Origin: a bacterium | Lineage (GTDB): Bacteria; Bacillota_I; Bacilli_A; RF39; UBA660 | Assembly: GCA_029007685.1 (NCBI GenBank) | Contig: JAQXIG010000144.1 | Span: 1 to 19,338, forward strand | DNA length: 19,338 bases | Direction: 5' to 3' | Shown here: piece by piece, positions 1-7,290 of the stretch | How the letters are laid out: every line of letters starts with the position of its first letter | Position numbering within the stretch: the stretch's first letter is position 1 | Program-made: the position numbers and the translations under genes | The notes under the pieces: model-generated | Told to the model about the DNA's origin: nothing | The model's input: only the letters and a program-made list of their open reading frames with translations | Databases searched by the model: none

Positions 1-281
1 ACAACGACCAGTAAGTCTCATGTACTTAAGTGCAGATGTCGTATCGTTCTTATTCATACAGACTTTGATATACCTAATATTAGTAAATACCATCAAAAAC
101 AAAAATCGTAATACTATGTTAATCAAAAAAAGAACTTATTCCATTACCCTACTATTAGAAAAAACTGTTTTCTATTTTGGATAAATGTAACTACCCAAGT
201 CCCAGTACTGTAAGCTATCACAGTCATACAAACACTCTGCAATCCATCCCATTTTAACATAATCATCATCCAATGTAGCAT
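1..281. other. Left-edge stretch without a supported gene
   Basis: No convincing coding region or RNA is visible here. On the minus strand an ATG at 57 opens a frame that runs off the left edge (it begins MNKNDTTSALKYM), but there are only 19 codons and no good ribosome binding site, so it is not called. The rest is AT-rich with stops in all frames. Confidence 0.4.
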
Positions 282-318
282 AAAAAAAGAAAAATAAACA
301 AGGTGTTTAGATACCTTG
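282..318 (-). terminator. Terminator overlapping the stop of the DUF3298-type gene
   Basis: On the minus strand a 6-bp stem CAAGGT/ACCTTG with an 8-nt loop (arms at 313-318 and 299-304) is followed by a T-rich tract (282-298). The TAA stop at 307-309 lies in the loop, so the hairpin begins inside the last codons. It would end the cardiolipin synthase-DUF3298 transcript. Confidence 0.75.
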
Positions 319-1014
319 ATTTTTCAATTTGTCATAAGGAATAATTACTTCAAAATCTCCTGAACTATAAGGGGCTATTTGATAACGTCCAAAAAATAAC
401 AATAGTCCAACATCAGAAAAAGCAAATTTAGAAAAATTACTTTTATTCGGTAAAGTTCCATCCATTAACATTTGAATATCTACAATTCCTGGATGATGAA
501 TAAGTTCCTCTCTACTACTTTTAGAAGCAATATCCAAAAATTTAGGATAAATACCAATTAAATCATCCACTGTTACTATTTTATTATTTTCAGTATCATA
601 AGTAATAGTCCAAATTTCATGATTAGGATGAGCTCCTCCTACATCTGTTTCAATTTCAAATACATAAGATAAATAGTTTTGATAAGAATAACTATCATAC
701 AAAATAGTCAAAGTATAATATTGATTAGCTTGGACCTTAGAATTATCTAAGTAACTTTGAAAATTGGAAATATAGCGACCAATTTGCTGATCAATTTCAT
801 GATTAAGACTCTCATAAGATGTACTAGGATAATAAACTTTCATTTTGTAACGGTGTTTTTTATTGATGTCCACTTTCTTTTCTTCTTTTCCAACCGCTAT
901 AGAATGCTCACTCAAAAAATAATGATCCTGATTTTTCACCACAATACAAATATTAAACAAAATTAAAAGGGCAATAATAAAGGGGTATTTATACTTGTTT
1001 ATAATTTTTCTCAT
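307..1014 (-). CDS. Membrane-anchored DUF3298/RsiV-like protein
   Basis: The protein has 235 residues. A single N-terminal membrane segment (about 10-26) follows a basic start, so the rest probably lies outside the cell. The body resembles the DUF4163/DUF3298 module found in RsiV-type anti-sigma factors and ahead of the deacetylase domain of PdaC-like enzymes. Recognisable pieces are GGAHPN (about 126-131), which matches the conserved GGAH turn, and a C-terminal QIAPYSSG (about 212-219) before the last strand. No deacetylase or sigma-binding domain is present, so no enzymatic role can be given; a ligand- or wall-binding role is inference. In-frame GTG codons lie just upstream (1026), but the ATG at 1014 is better placed after a weak GGTG-type site. 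The gene follows cardiolipin synthase by about 48 nt and is probably cotranscribed with it. Confidence 0.8.
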   Translation of the reverse strand: MRKIINKYKYPFIIALLILFNICIVVKNQDHYFLSEHSIAVGKEEKKVDINKKHRYKMKVYYPSTSYESLNHEIDQQIGRYISNFQSYLDNSKVQANQYYTLTILYDSYSYQNYLSYVFEIETDVGGAHPNHEIWTITYDTENNKIVTVDDLIGIYPKFLDIASKSSREELIHHPGIVDIQMLMDGTLPNKSNFSKFAFSDVGLLLFFGRYQIAPYSSGDFEVIIPYDKLKNQGI

Positions 1015-1027
1015 ATAGTTCACCACT

Positions 1028-1054
1028 TTATTTTATGCCCCAAAAATAAAATAA
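1028..1054. repeat. AT-only hairpin between the two genes
   Basis: A perfect 9-bp inverted repeat, TTATTTTAT (1028-1036) and ATAAAATAA (1046-1054), encloses a 9-nt loop in the short gap between cardiolipin synthase and the DUF3298-type gene. There is no T tract after it, so it is more likely a weak attenuator or an mRNA end-processing hairpin than a full terminator. Confidence 0.4.
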
Positions 1055-1062
1055 GACTAATT

Positions 1063-2586
1063 TCACAACAATGGTGAAAAAAGTCTAAGTACCCTTCCTA
1101 ATATTTTTTTATAAAATGGATAATATTTTATATCAGAAACACGGATCTTACGACACTCCTTTAAAGTACTTTGAAAATCATGTTCCACATTTTGAATGAC
1201 CGAATCCCGATATAAATATACACCACATTCAAAATGCAAATATAAACTTCGATAATCCAAATTAATGGTTCCTACCACTGCTCGCTCAAAATCTGAACTA
1301 AAAACCTTAGCATGACAAAAGCCGGGTAAGTATTCATAAATTTCAATACTATTTTCCATTAATTCTTTATAATAACTTTTCCCTAAACAATTTACCATTT
1401 TTTTATCAGGAATATGTGGCATGATAATTTGGATCTTAACTCCTCTTTTCGCTGTAAAAATTAAAGTATTTAAAAGTTCATGATCAAGTACTAAATAAGG
1501 CGTAATAATATGCACAAATTGAGTAGCCGAATTCAGAATATGTAAATACACATTTTTCGCAATTTCTTCTGGATGATATGGAGAATCCCCGAAAGGAACA
1601 ATTGTCCCTGTACAATCTGCCTGTCTTACAATATCTCCAAATAAATAGTCTTCATAAGAACTATGATCTGCTACACCCAAATTCCACATTTCAAAAAATA
1701 ATAATGTAAAACGATCGACCGCCGGACCAATCAACTTGATTCCACAATCTTTCCAATATCCAAAACGCTGTTTTCTATTAATATAATCATCGCCTATGTT
1801 AATACCACCTGTATAAGCAATCTTACCATCAATAATACAAATTTTACGATGATCTCGATGATTTTGATAAAGAGAAAAAATGGGCTTAATTGGAAAAAAT
1901 ACTTTACATAAAATTCCATATTCAGTCATTTTTTTAGAAAATTGATCGGCATAGCAAGCAATGGAACCAATTCCATCATATAAAATTCTAATCTCTATAC
2001 CCTCTTTTACTTTTTGTTTTAAAACTGTCAAAAGTGTATTCCACATAACCCCATCTTCAATAATAAAAAATTCTAGAAATATGTATTTTTTAGCTTGGCG
2101 AATTTCTAACATCAAATCATTAAAAAAGGTTATTCCATCAGAAAAGTATTCAGCTTTTGTCTTTTGATAGCAAGGAAAATATCCAAATTTACTCATATAA
2201 TGAAAAAAGGTATGGTCAGAAGTAGCAGTAAAATCCAAGGAAGAATCTAAATATCTTAAAATATCATGATGGCCTTTTGCAATTTCGCTACTAATTTTCT
2301 TTTTAATAAAAGGAATATGAGTAAGGAAATAAAAGATCACTCCAAATATCGGCAAAAAAAACAATAAACAAAGCCAGGAAATCTTATACGAAGGATTCTG
2401 ATTTTGGTTTAAAATATAAAGGGAAAAGAGCAAACTAAGAAGATAGGATAGAAAAAAAAGAAAGAGAAAATATTGTCGAAAAAAATAAAGAAAAAATCCG
2501 ACAAGAAAAATTTGAAATAATAAGGAAATAACAACTAAAGTTAGCGGGTGAAATATTATCCGAAAAAGAATTTTAACAATTTTCAT
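1063..2586 (-). CDS. cls: Cardiolipin synthase (phospholipase D superfamily)
   Basis: The protein (507 residues) makes cardiolipin from two phosphatidylglycerol molecules at the inner face of the membrane. The N-terminus has membrane segments at about 13-36, 38-59 and 69-90, the usual Gram-positive Cls architecture. Two HKD motifs are complete: H246-x-K248-x4-D253 within HRDHRKICIIDGK, and H425-x-K427-x4-D432 within CHAKVFSSD. Each HKD gives one half of the active site. Length matches the family (about 480-510). The ATG at 2586 follows GGAGGAATT, a strong ribosome binding site. The gene is divergent from tRNA-Thr and is first in a two-gene transcript with the DUF3298-type gene. Function is assigned with high confidence; which Cls paralogue it is cannot be told from this window. 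Confidence 0.95.
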   Translation of the reverse strand: MKIVKILFRIIFHPLTLVVISLLFQIFLVGFFLYFFRQYFLFLFFLSYLLSLLFSLYILNQNQNPSYKISWLCLLFFLPIFGVIFYFLTHIPFIKKKISSEIAKGHHDILRYLDSSLDFTATSDHTFFHYMSKFGYFPCYQKTKAEYFSDGITFFNDLMLEIRQAKKYIFLEFFIIEDGVMWNTLLTVLKQKVKEGIEIRILYDGIGSIACYADQFSKKMTEYGILCKVFFPIKPIFSLYQNHRDHRKICIIDGKIAYTGGINIGDDYINRKQRFGYWKDCGIKLIGPAVDRFTLLFFEMWNLGVADHSSYEDYLFGDIVRQADCTGTIVPFGDSPYHPEEIAKNVYLHILNSATQFVHIITPYLVLDHELLNTLIFTAKRGVKIQIIMPHIPDKKMVNCLGKSYYKELMENSIEIYEYLPGFCHAKVFSSDFERAVVGTINLDYRSLYLHFECGVYLYRDSVIQNVEHDFQSTLKECRKIRVSDIKYYPFYKKILGRVLRLFSPLL

Positions 2587-2621
2587 AATTCCTCCTCATC
2601 GTAATATTTACTATCTTTTTT

Positions 2622-2627
2622 ATTATA
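2622..2627 (-). promoter_or_regulatory. Candidate -10 box for cardiolipin synthase
   Basis: TATAAT is read on the minus strand 35 nt before the cls start. The matching -35 hexamer is poor (about TGAATA at 17-nt spacing), so the call rests on the -10 box and its position. Confidence 0.4.
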
Positions 2628-2653
2628 TCCAAGTGTAAAATGAATATTCATGA

Positions 2654-2681
2654 TTGCAGAAATTAAAATATATGATATAAT
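2654..2681 (+). promoter_or_regulatory. Promoter of tRNA-Thr
   Basis: TTGCAG (2654-2659) and TATAAT (2676-2681) are separated by 16 nt, and the tRNA begins 9 nt after the -10 box. This is a good housekeeping sigma promoter for a single tRNA transcript. Confidence 0.7.
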
Positions 2682-2689
2682 ACAAATAT

Positions 2690-2763
2690 GCCGATTTAGT
2701 TTAGTGGTAAAACAGGCCCTTGGTAAGGGTCAGAGGCCAGTTCAATTCTGGCATTCGGCACCA
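2690..2763 (+). tRNA. tRNA-Thr (anticodon GGU)
   Basis: A 74-nt cloverleaf with encoded CCA (2761-2763). The anticodon loop reads TTGGTAA, giving GGT and hence threonine. The T arm is GCCAG-TTCAATT-CTGGC, a perfect stem. The D arm is short (GTTT/AAAC). The acceptor stem GCCGATT/ATTCGGC has one U-U mismatch at the sixth pair, which is unusual but tolerable. A promoter lies just upstream and a terminator 40 nt downstream. The region 3' of it holds decayed mobile DNA, although no copy of the tRNA 3' end was found as an attachment repeat. Confidence 0.93.
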
Positions 2764-2803
2764 TTGGTGAATCTGTTCGAACTATTCGAACTTTGATATA
2801 CAG

Positions 2804-2829
2804 AATCAATCAGAAATGATTGATTTTTT
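2804..2829 (+). terminator. Terminator of tRNA-Thr
   Basis: The perfect 8-bp stem AATCAATC/GATTGATT (2804-2811 and 2818-2825) has a 6-nt loop and runs into further T residues to 2829. It fits an intrinsic terminator for the tRNA transcript. Confidence 0.8.
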
Positions 2830-2863
2830 CGTTTTTAGAAAAAATCATAGAAAGGTGGTATCT

Positions 2864-3197
2864 ATGATTAAGTTTATTAAAAAAAAAATTAGAGATTGAA
2901 GAATCTTTAAAACAACGAATAATGATTATATGTGATTTTTGTAATACTACATCAACTATAATAAATGGAAGTATTAGAAAGATAGGTTCAGATATGAAAA
3001 TGGATACATATAATCCAGGTGTTATATATGTAAAAGAAGATAATGGAACATTACTGAAAAATGATGATGATGCATTTAAATATATACCAGCTGAATGTGA
3101 TTGTAATGTTGTTTATAGTAAGGAACCTATCTTTGTAGAGATTAAACCTGCTCCTTACTATGAATATGAAGAAACTGAAGAAGTTTCTTCAAAATAA
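2864..3197 (+). pseudogene. Small cysteine-containing protein, frame broken at an A10 run
   Basis: A strong ribosome binding site (AAAGGTGG, 2851-2858) is followed by ATG at 2864. That frame reads MIKFIKKK and stops after 11 codons because a run of ten A (2879-2888) shifts it. With nine or twelve A the frame would continue as LEIEESLKQRIMIICDFC and on to the stop at 3195-3197, about 111 residues. The ATG at 2922 inside this frame (91 residues) has no ribosome binding site, so the real start is almost certainly 2864. The product has a CxxC pair (CDFC) and a CDC later, possibly metal ligands, and a Glu-rich tail. I do not recognise the family. The extra A may be a disabling mutation, a phase-variable state, a sequencing error, or corrected by transcriptional slippage. 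Confidence 0.6.
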
Positions 3198-3228
3198 AAT
3201 GTGGCAATAACATTTTATAAAACGGATT

Positions 3229-3272
3229 CTAAGGTGTCCTTAGCCCACTGGTAATTTTGGTTATGCCAAAAT
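3229..3272 (+). repeat. Two adjacent perfect hairpins
   Basis: CTAAGG-TGT-CCTTAG (3229-3243) is a 6-bp stem with a 3-nt loop. Ten nt later ATTTTGG-TTATG-CCAAAAT (3254-3272) is a 7-bp stem with a 5-nt loop. Neither has a U tract, so they do not look like terminators. They lie between two small broken genes in the decayed region and could be a leader structure or a recombination or nicking site. The role is unknown. Confidence 0.55.
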
Positions 3273-3332
3273 ACCTAGGGGTTATACATTTTGGATGAAC
3301 CTAAAATGAACTATAAAAAGAAAGAAAATTTT

Positions 3333-3670
3333 ATGAAAAAAGAATTTTATAATATTAAATATGGCAAATGTAATTTATTAGATAAGGAGAATAATTTATA
3401 TTTATTATATACTGAAAAATGTGATAACTGGTTTACTATGTTTAAACAATCTTGTCTTTCAAATAAACAGAGGTTAGTTTCGATTCCTATTTTTGTTTGT
3501 TTGAAAAGAGTGAATTCGCTATGCTAATCATAACAAAAAAATTAGATATAGATGAGGAGTTAGAAATAAAAGTTCATAACATACTTACATTTAATTGCAT
3601 TAAATCAAAAATAGAAAGTGGCAACATTATTAGTTTAATCAATCTAACTTTAACTTACATAGCCACATAA
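3333..3670 (+). pseudogene. Frameshifted hypothetical gene
   Basis: One frame runs from ATG 3333 to a stop at 3525-3527 and begins MKKEFYNIKYGKCNLLDKEN (64 residues). An overlapping frame holds ATG 3521 and continues as MLIITKKLDIDEELEIKVHN to TAA 3668-3670 (49 residues). Upstream of that ATG the second frame stays open as FEKSEFA, overlapping the end of the first. This suggests one gene split by a frameshift near 3490-3510, total about 110 residues. There is only a weak AAAGAAAA site before 3333. I do not recognise the product. It may also be two chance frames in decayed DNA. Confidence 0.35.
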
Positions 3671-3867
3671 ACTTGTAATAAATGAAACTACTTATCTTTT
3701 CTATCATGAGCGATGGTCTTTATATTTATGATTTAAGTAACTCTATTTCTTTCAAGGAATGAGAGAATTATATCAAATTTACTAGATAAATACGAATGGA
3801 ATACTAAATTGAAGCGATTTCGTTTATTTATAGTGTGGCAAAATAAGGCAAAATGTTTCATTTTTGA
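3671..3867. other. Gene-free part of the decayed region
   Basis: This AT-rich stretch has stops in every frame and no clear hairpin or tRNA. It separates the broken hypothetical gene from the recombinase remnant and looks like eroded former coding DNA. Confidence 0.4.
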
Positions 3868-3883
3868 AAAGGAGAAATGAATA

Positions 3884-4069
3884 TTGAAGAAAAAGGATAT
3901 AGTAAATTGCCATATCCATACAGAAAATCAAGCACGTGATGGCTATTTTCTACCTAAACGACAAGAGAAACTAAAAGATTTATGCAAATAGCAGGGTTAT
4001 CATATTTCTGGTATTCATGAAGATGCAAGAATATCTGATTGGAACATAGACACAATTTCAAAAGAATAA
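3884..4069 (+). pseudogene. N-terminal remnant of a large serine recombinase
   Basis: A TTG at 3884 follows AAGGAG by about ten nt and opens a frame whose product matches the first 60 residues of serine site-specific recombinases. The pattern TENQARDGY, then EKLKDLCK, then QGYHISGIHEDARIS aligns with the family pattern STEEQAREGYS..Q.EKL..YCK..GY...GIYEDAGIS. The catalytic serine of the RVST motif is replaced: the frame reads CHIHT, with His at residue 12. There is also an in-frame TAG at 3989-3991, and everything after about residue 61 is missing (the family is normally 450-550 residues). It is therefore dead. It marks an old integrated element in the tRNA-Thr region. Confidence 0.7.
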
Positions 4070-4134
4070 CATGATCGAAGATTTCTTGTATTTTCCTATG
4101 TGAAATATACATATACATTACTAAGGAGGAAAAA

Positions 4135-5031
4135 ATGAATCAAAATGAGTATATAAGATTATCATTAGAACTGCATTTATTTTTTGATCGTATCATGAAA
4201 GAACACAGTTTATTTCTAGAAACTGCTTTTATGGAAAAAGATAATGAGTTAAAAGCAACGGCTAACAATTTTCAAAAAATATTTTCTAATATCTTAGAAA
4301 GTGTGCTAATACTAGCAGACGGAAATATTAGCGATGAGATAATACAATCTAATGAATTTGTAACAAACCATACCCTAGAGGCAGAAAGGAAAACGAGTAG
4401 TTTATCAGGAGTAAATATTAACACCAACATTACGACAAGAGAATTAGATTTAAAGAGTGGTCAAATAGAAGTAACAGAAGAACTCATGAATAGAATTAGT
4501 TCTATTAATCAACAAACACTACCTACTATTCAAAATCTAATCCAATTTAAACATAATATTCTAAACCAAGTACTATCGTGTCATATGTATACGACAAATT
4601 ACCCATTACTAATCTCGCATATCATGAATGAGGCAAAAATGTACCATAATTTATTAACTAAAGTTGAAAATAGACAACCATTTACAGAAAACTATATATA
4701 TGAACAAGAATTATTTTGGAATAACATTATGAAAGAACACGCTGAATTCATCAGAGGACTATTAGATCCTAGTGAAAAAAATTTAATTCAAACTGCCGAT
4801 CGATATGTAGAAGAATATGAAACGATCATCAATAACTATGGTAATAATTATCTAAGCTCCATCAATACTAGTTTACAAGAAACCATTAGATTTAGAAATT
4901 TCAAGATGACAGGAGAAGAAGGAATTTTGAACTGTCAAGTGAAAAGTATCATTATTCCTTTATTAGCAGATCATGTAGTAAGAGAAGCTAATCATTTTAT
5001 CAGAATTTTAAGAAATAGTTCTCGTGTCTAA
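4135..5031 (+). CDS. DUF2935 ferritin-like helical protein
   Basis: The 298-residue protein is two tandem four-helix domains of the DUF2935 type, a family with a ferritin-like fold and bound metal. Each half carries the expected pattern. In the first, H24 lies in MKEHSLFLE and H162, E166 and H171 in HIMNEAKMYH. In the second, H202 lies in MKEHAEFIRGLL and H280, E284 and H287 in DHVVREANH. These His/Glu residues probably form two metal sites. There is no signal peptide, so it is cytoplasmic. The biological role of the family is not established; metal storage or oxidative-stress functions are guesses. ATG 4135 follows a near-perfect AAGGAGGA (4123-4130). It stands alone, convergent with the minus-strand block, and is intact, unlike the DNA just upstream. 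Confidence 0.9.
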   Translation: MNQNEYIRLSLELHLFFDRIMKEHSLFLETAFMEKDNELKATANNFQKIFSNILESVLILADGNISDEIIQSNEFVTNHTLEAERKTSSLSGVNINTNITTRELDLKSGQIEVTEELMNRISSINQQTLPTIQNLIQFKHNILNQVLSCHMYTTNYPLLISHIMNEAKMYHNLLTKVENRQPFTENYIYEQELFWNNIMKEHAEFIRGLLDPSEKNLIQTADRYVEEYETIINNYGNNYLSSINTSLQETIRFRNFKMTGEEGILNCQVKSIIIPLLADHVVREANHFIRILRNSSRV

Positions 5032-5057
5032 AATAATTTCTTTTATGTATCGTAAGC

Positions 5058-5098
5058 AAAAAATATTAGAACATTAAAATAATGAACTAGTATTTTTA
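5058..5098. terminator. Shared terminator between convergent genes
   Basis: AAAAAATATTAG (5058-5069) and CTAGTATTTTT (5088-5098) pair into a stem with one mismatch; each strand reads A-run, stem, T-run. It lies 27 nt after the DUF2935 stop and beyond the end of the minus-strand block, so it can serve both directions. Confidence 0.6.
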
Positions 5099-5271
5099 TT
5101 TGATTCATTTTTTATGTTTATCATGAAAGATTTGGGGCGTATCTTCAAACTATCATTTTCACTTTTTTCTCTTTTATCATTAGTAGAAAAGTCATCAACA
5201 TAAAATAATTTTTGATACATACAATGGAAATTCAAAACATTACATTCACAAAATTCAATAATAAAGTTCAC
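5074..5271 (-). CDS. Possible small protein overlapping the upstream stop
   Basis: A 65-codon frame starts with GTG at 5271, overlapping the TGA of the upstream gene as GTGA, an arrangement typical of translational coupling. The product begins MNFIIEFCECNVLNFHCMYQ, is polar and Lys/Asn/Ser-rich in its second half, and has no domain I recognise. No separate ribosome binding site is present, and the frame ends within the shared terminator region. It may be a chance frame. Confidence 0.25.
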   Translation of the reverse strand: MNFIIEFCECNVLNFHCMYQKLFYVDDFSTNDKREKSENDSLKIRPKSFMINIKNESNKNTSSLF

Positions 5272-6620
5272 TTCGAAAAACCATCGAAAAGTCGTTTTGT
5301 TTTACTGGTAGTCCTTTCTGATTCTTTATTATAAATATTTTTAAACACAACATTGCTATTTTTCTTTTGAAATTCACGATTTAAATATTCATAATAAGTT
5401 CCTGGTGTAATTAACCCATTCATTTTTAAAATATCACTACCACTTTTCCCAATAATACTATCTGCTAATAAACAACAATTAACACCAAGTGCAAAATACT
5501 TCTTAAATTTACCCGATTTAAATTTATAAAAGCTAGCTTTTGTAGCTTGATACAGACAGCTAGCATAATCTTTAAACTGAAGTGATTCATTTTTTTGATC
5601 ACACTTTTTAGCAGAAACAATAGGTGGATTCCATTCATACATATTCGAAAATAATTGGTCAATGTATTTTCGAATTTCTCTCTTTTGAAGATCTGTTAGC
5701 TTGATTCCAAATCCAAAAATCGTTTTCTGACTGTGCTCAACACAAAATGGAATATACTTCTCTTTATTCGTAACAAATACCACCCCATCTCCTACTGTTC
5801 TAAAAAAAGTAACCGAAGAATCATCATAATTCCCATAAGAAATAACTCGATCATCAAAACAAATATCAACATGACCTAATCGATTAAAACCTCTCATTGA
5901 AACATGCACAAAAATTTCCATATCAAATTCAGAATTATGATATCTACAATTTTTACTAAGTGAAGAATATTCCTCTTTATCTATGAAATAGTTAATTTCA
6001 TTTAATACTTGGTACGGAATAATCGCGTCTAAAATAACAGGCAACGTAACACGAAATCTGCGCTTAATTTTATTCTTCGTTTTTCTAGAAATTAAGCTAC
6101 TAACAAAATCAATAATAAAGTTAAATCCTAATAAAAGAATATAAACCCCAATAACGACTAACATCGTAGAAACATTTTTCAGTGGTGAAAATAGTAAAGG
6201 AATGGCTACGATAAAATATACAATAGCCAAAAATAACTCTTTAATTCTTCCATAACTTTTATTCGTTAATAATAACACATAAGTAATACTTTTAATCATT
6301 CCATTCAAAATTAAATAAAATGCAAAAAACATTGGTACAATTGACATCGGAATTTTAGGAAAAAAAGAAAAAAACAAGCAAAAAATTAGGTGAAAAAAAC
6401 TTCTAGTAAAGGTAAGCTTCCTTTCGATTCGTTTTTGTTTTAATAAGAAGTAACGTAAAAATTGAATAATCCCCAAACAAAGATTAACAATCAAAAACAA
6501 CTCTACAACATTAAAATACAATTGATCTTGGCCAATAATCATCAAACTTCCAATGAGCAATAATAAAACACCTGCAATTAAAGAACTACTGGAAGTATAA
6601 AATCGATCGCTCCTTAACAT
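5268..6620 (-). CDS. Membrane protein with C-terminal papain-like (NlpC/P60-related) domain
   Basis: The protein has 450 residues in two parts. Residues 13-175 are six or so hydrophobic segments with a DUF308/HdeD-like look. Residues about 190-425 are soluble. In the soluble part GHVDICFDDRVISYG (H250) and ALGVNCCLLADSIIG (N381, C382, C383) match the order His then Cys seen in circularly permuted NlpC/P60-like folds (YiiX/LRAT type), where the Cys is preceded by Asn. This suggests a thiol peptidase, amidase or acyltransferase tied to the membrane. The substrate is unknown and the fold assignment is inference from these motifs. ATG 6620 has only a weak purine-rich site. It lies 55 nt after the HD gene, past a strong terminator, so it probably has its own promoter. 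Confidence 0.72.
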   Translation of the reverse strand: MLRSDRFYTSSSSLIAGVLLLLIGSLMIIGQDQLYFNVVELFLIVNLCLGIIQFLRYFLLKQKRIERKLTFTRSFFHLIFCLFFSFFPKIPMSIVPMFFAFYLILNGMIKSITYVLLLTNKSYGRIKELFLAIVYFIVAIPLLFSPLKNVSTMLVVIGVYILLLGFNFIIDFVSSLISRKTKNKIKRRFRVTLPVILDAIIPYQVLNEINYFIDKEEYSSLSKNCRYHNSEFDMEIFVHVSMRGFNRLGHVDICFDDRVISYGNYDDSSVTFFRTVGDGVVFVTNKEKYIPFCVEHSQKTIFGFGIKLTDLQKREIRKYIDQLFSNMYEWNPPIVSAKKCDQKNESLQFKDYASCLYQATKASFYKFKSGKFKKYFALGVNCCLLADSIIGKSGSDILKMNGLITPGTYYEYLNREFQKKNSNVVFKNIYNKESERTTSKTKRLFDGFSK

Positions 6621-6655
6621 AAACTCACTTCTTTCACTCTTATTTTAACATAAAA

Positions 6656-6706
6656 GGTTAAAAAAACGAAGAATGCTAAACCATACTAAACAGTTTCTTC
6701 GTTTTT
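6656..6706 (-). terminator. Terminator spanning the stop codon of the first HD gene
   Basis: The perfect 12-bp stem AAAAACGAAGAA/TTCTTCGTTTTT (arms 6695-6706 and 6662-6673 on the plus strand) is followed on the minus strand by further T. The TAG stop (6676-6678) sits in the 21-nt loop, and the first arm encodes the residues around KTKKLFSMV at the C-terminus of the HD protein. Confidence 0.85.
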
Positions 6707-7221
6707 AAATAAAATAATTTGGGATATTTCGCCAAACGATCTATCCCGATATATTTAGGAAGCTCAGAAGGTTTAGTAAAAACCTCCAAAGAAACATATT
6801 TATCTGCTAATGTAACAATCCAACCTTCATAATACTTGGGTGGTATAATGGTAAGTGGAAACATGTGTCGATGTATACTATCTAAAACTGTATCATTTAC
6901 TTTACTAGGAAAAAAATGATTTGCGTTAATGGAAGCAATTTTCCCATGACGAAAACCATGTAATGACCCCTTACTATCTCGCCAAGGAGTTAAATAAAAA
7001 TCGTGTAGTAAAGCACCAATCACAACATCCTCAATAGAAATAGGAATATATTTAGCTAAAAATTTTGCCATTTTATAGGCAACTAACGAAACTCGAATAG
7101 AGTGCTCATAAACTGAATCTTGATGATGTAGAAAAGTTTTACGCCTCTGAAACTCACTATTTCTTAAAATATCTTTTGCATACTGATAATACTCTTTATT
7201 TTGATAGATTTGATTGTACAT
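6676..7221 (-). CDS. HD-domain phosphohydrolase-like protein (paralogue 1)
   Basis: The 181-residue cytoplasmic protein is a single HD domain. Candidate metal ligands are H40 (in YEHSIRVS), H73-D74 (LLHDF), H92 (FRHGKIAS), H119 (HRHMFPLT) and D140 (TLADKYVS), the usual H...HD...H...H...D pattern of HD hydrolases with an extra central His. Such enzymes cleave phosphate esters or nucleotides; the substrate cannot be told. It is closely related to the protein at 16144-16653: both have H-S-x-R-V-S, L-L-H-D-F, H-M-F-P and a YxxxW(I/M)V segment. ATG 7221 follows GGTGA at moderate spacing, and a TATAAT on the minus strand lies about 20 nt upstream, so it may start its own transcript after the terminator of the thioredoxin-like gene. 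Confidence 0.85.
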   Translation of the reverse strand: MYNQIYQNKEYYQYAKDILRNSEFQRRKTFLHHQDSVYEHSIRVSLVAYKMAKFLAKYIPISIEDVVIGALLHDFYLTPWRDSKGSLHGFRHGKIASINANHFFPSKVNDTVLDSIHRHMFPLTIIPPKYYEGWIVTLADKYVSLEVFTKPSELPKYIGIDRLAKYPKLFYLKTKKLFSMV

Positions 7222-7264
7222 AAAATCACCATAATTATTATATCAATATTTTATGAAAATAGAA

Positions 7265-7290
7265 GAAAAAAGTTTACAAATTTGTAAACT
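7265..7290 (-). terminator. Terminator abutting the stop of the thioredoxin-like gene
   Basis: A perfect 20-nt palindrome (7271-7290), arms AGTTTACAAA and TTTGTAAACT, is followed on the minus strand by six T. It touches the TAA stop (7290-7292). In RNA it would fold with a small loop. Confidence 0.8.

Noticed and set aside
757..966. A 69-codon plus-strand frame inside the DUF3298-type gene
   Set aside because: It is antisense to a well-supported gene and has no ribosome binding site.
2690..4134. A direct-repeat attachment site for an element at tRNA-Thr
   Set aside because: I looked for a copy of the tRNA-Thr 3' end in 2830-4134 and found none, so the borders of the former element cannot be given.
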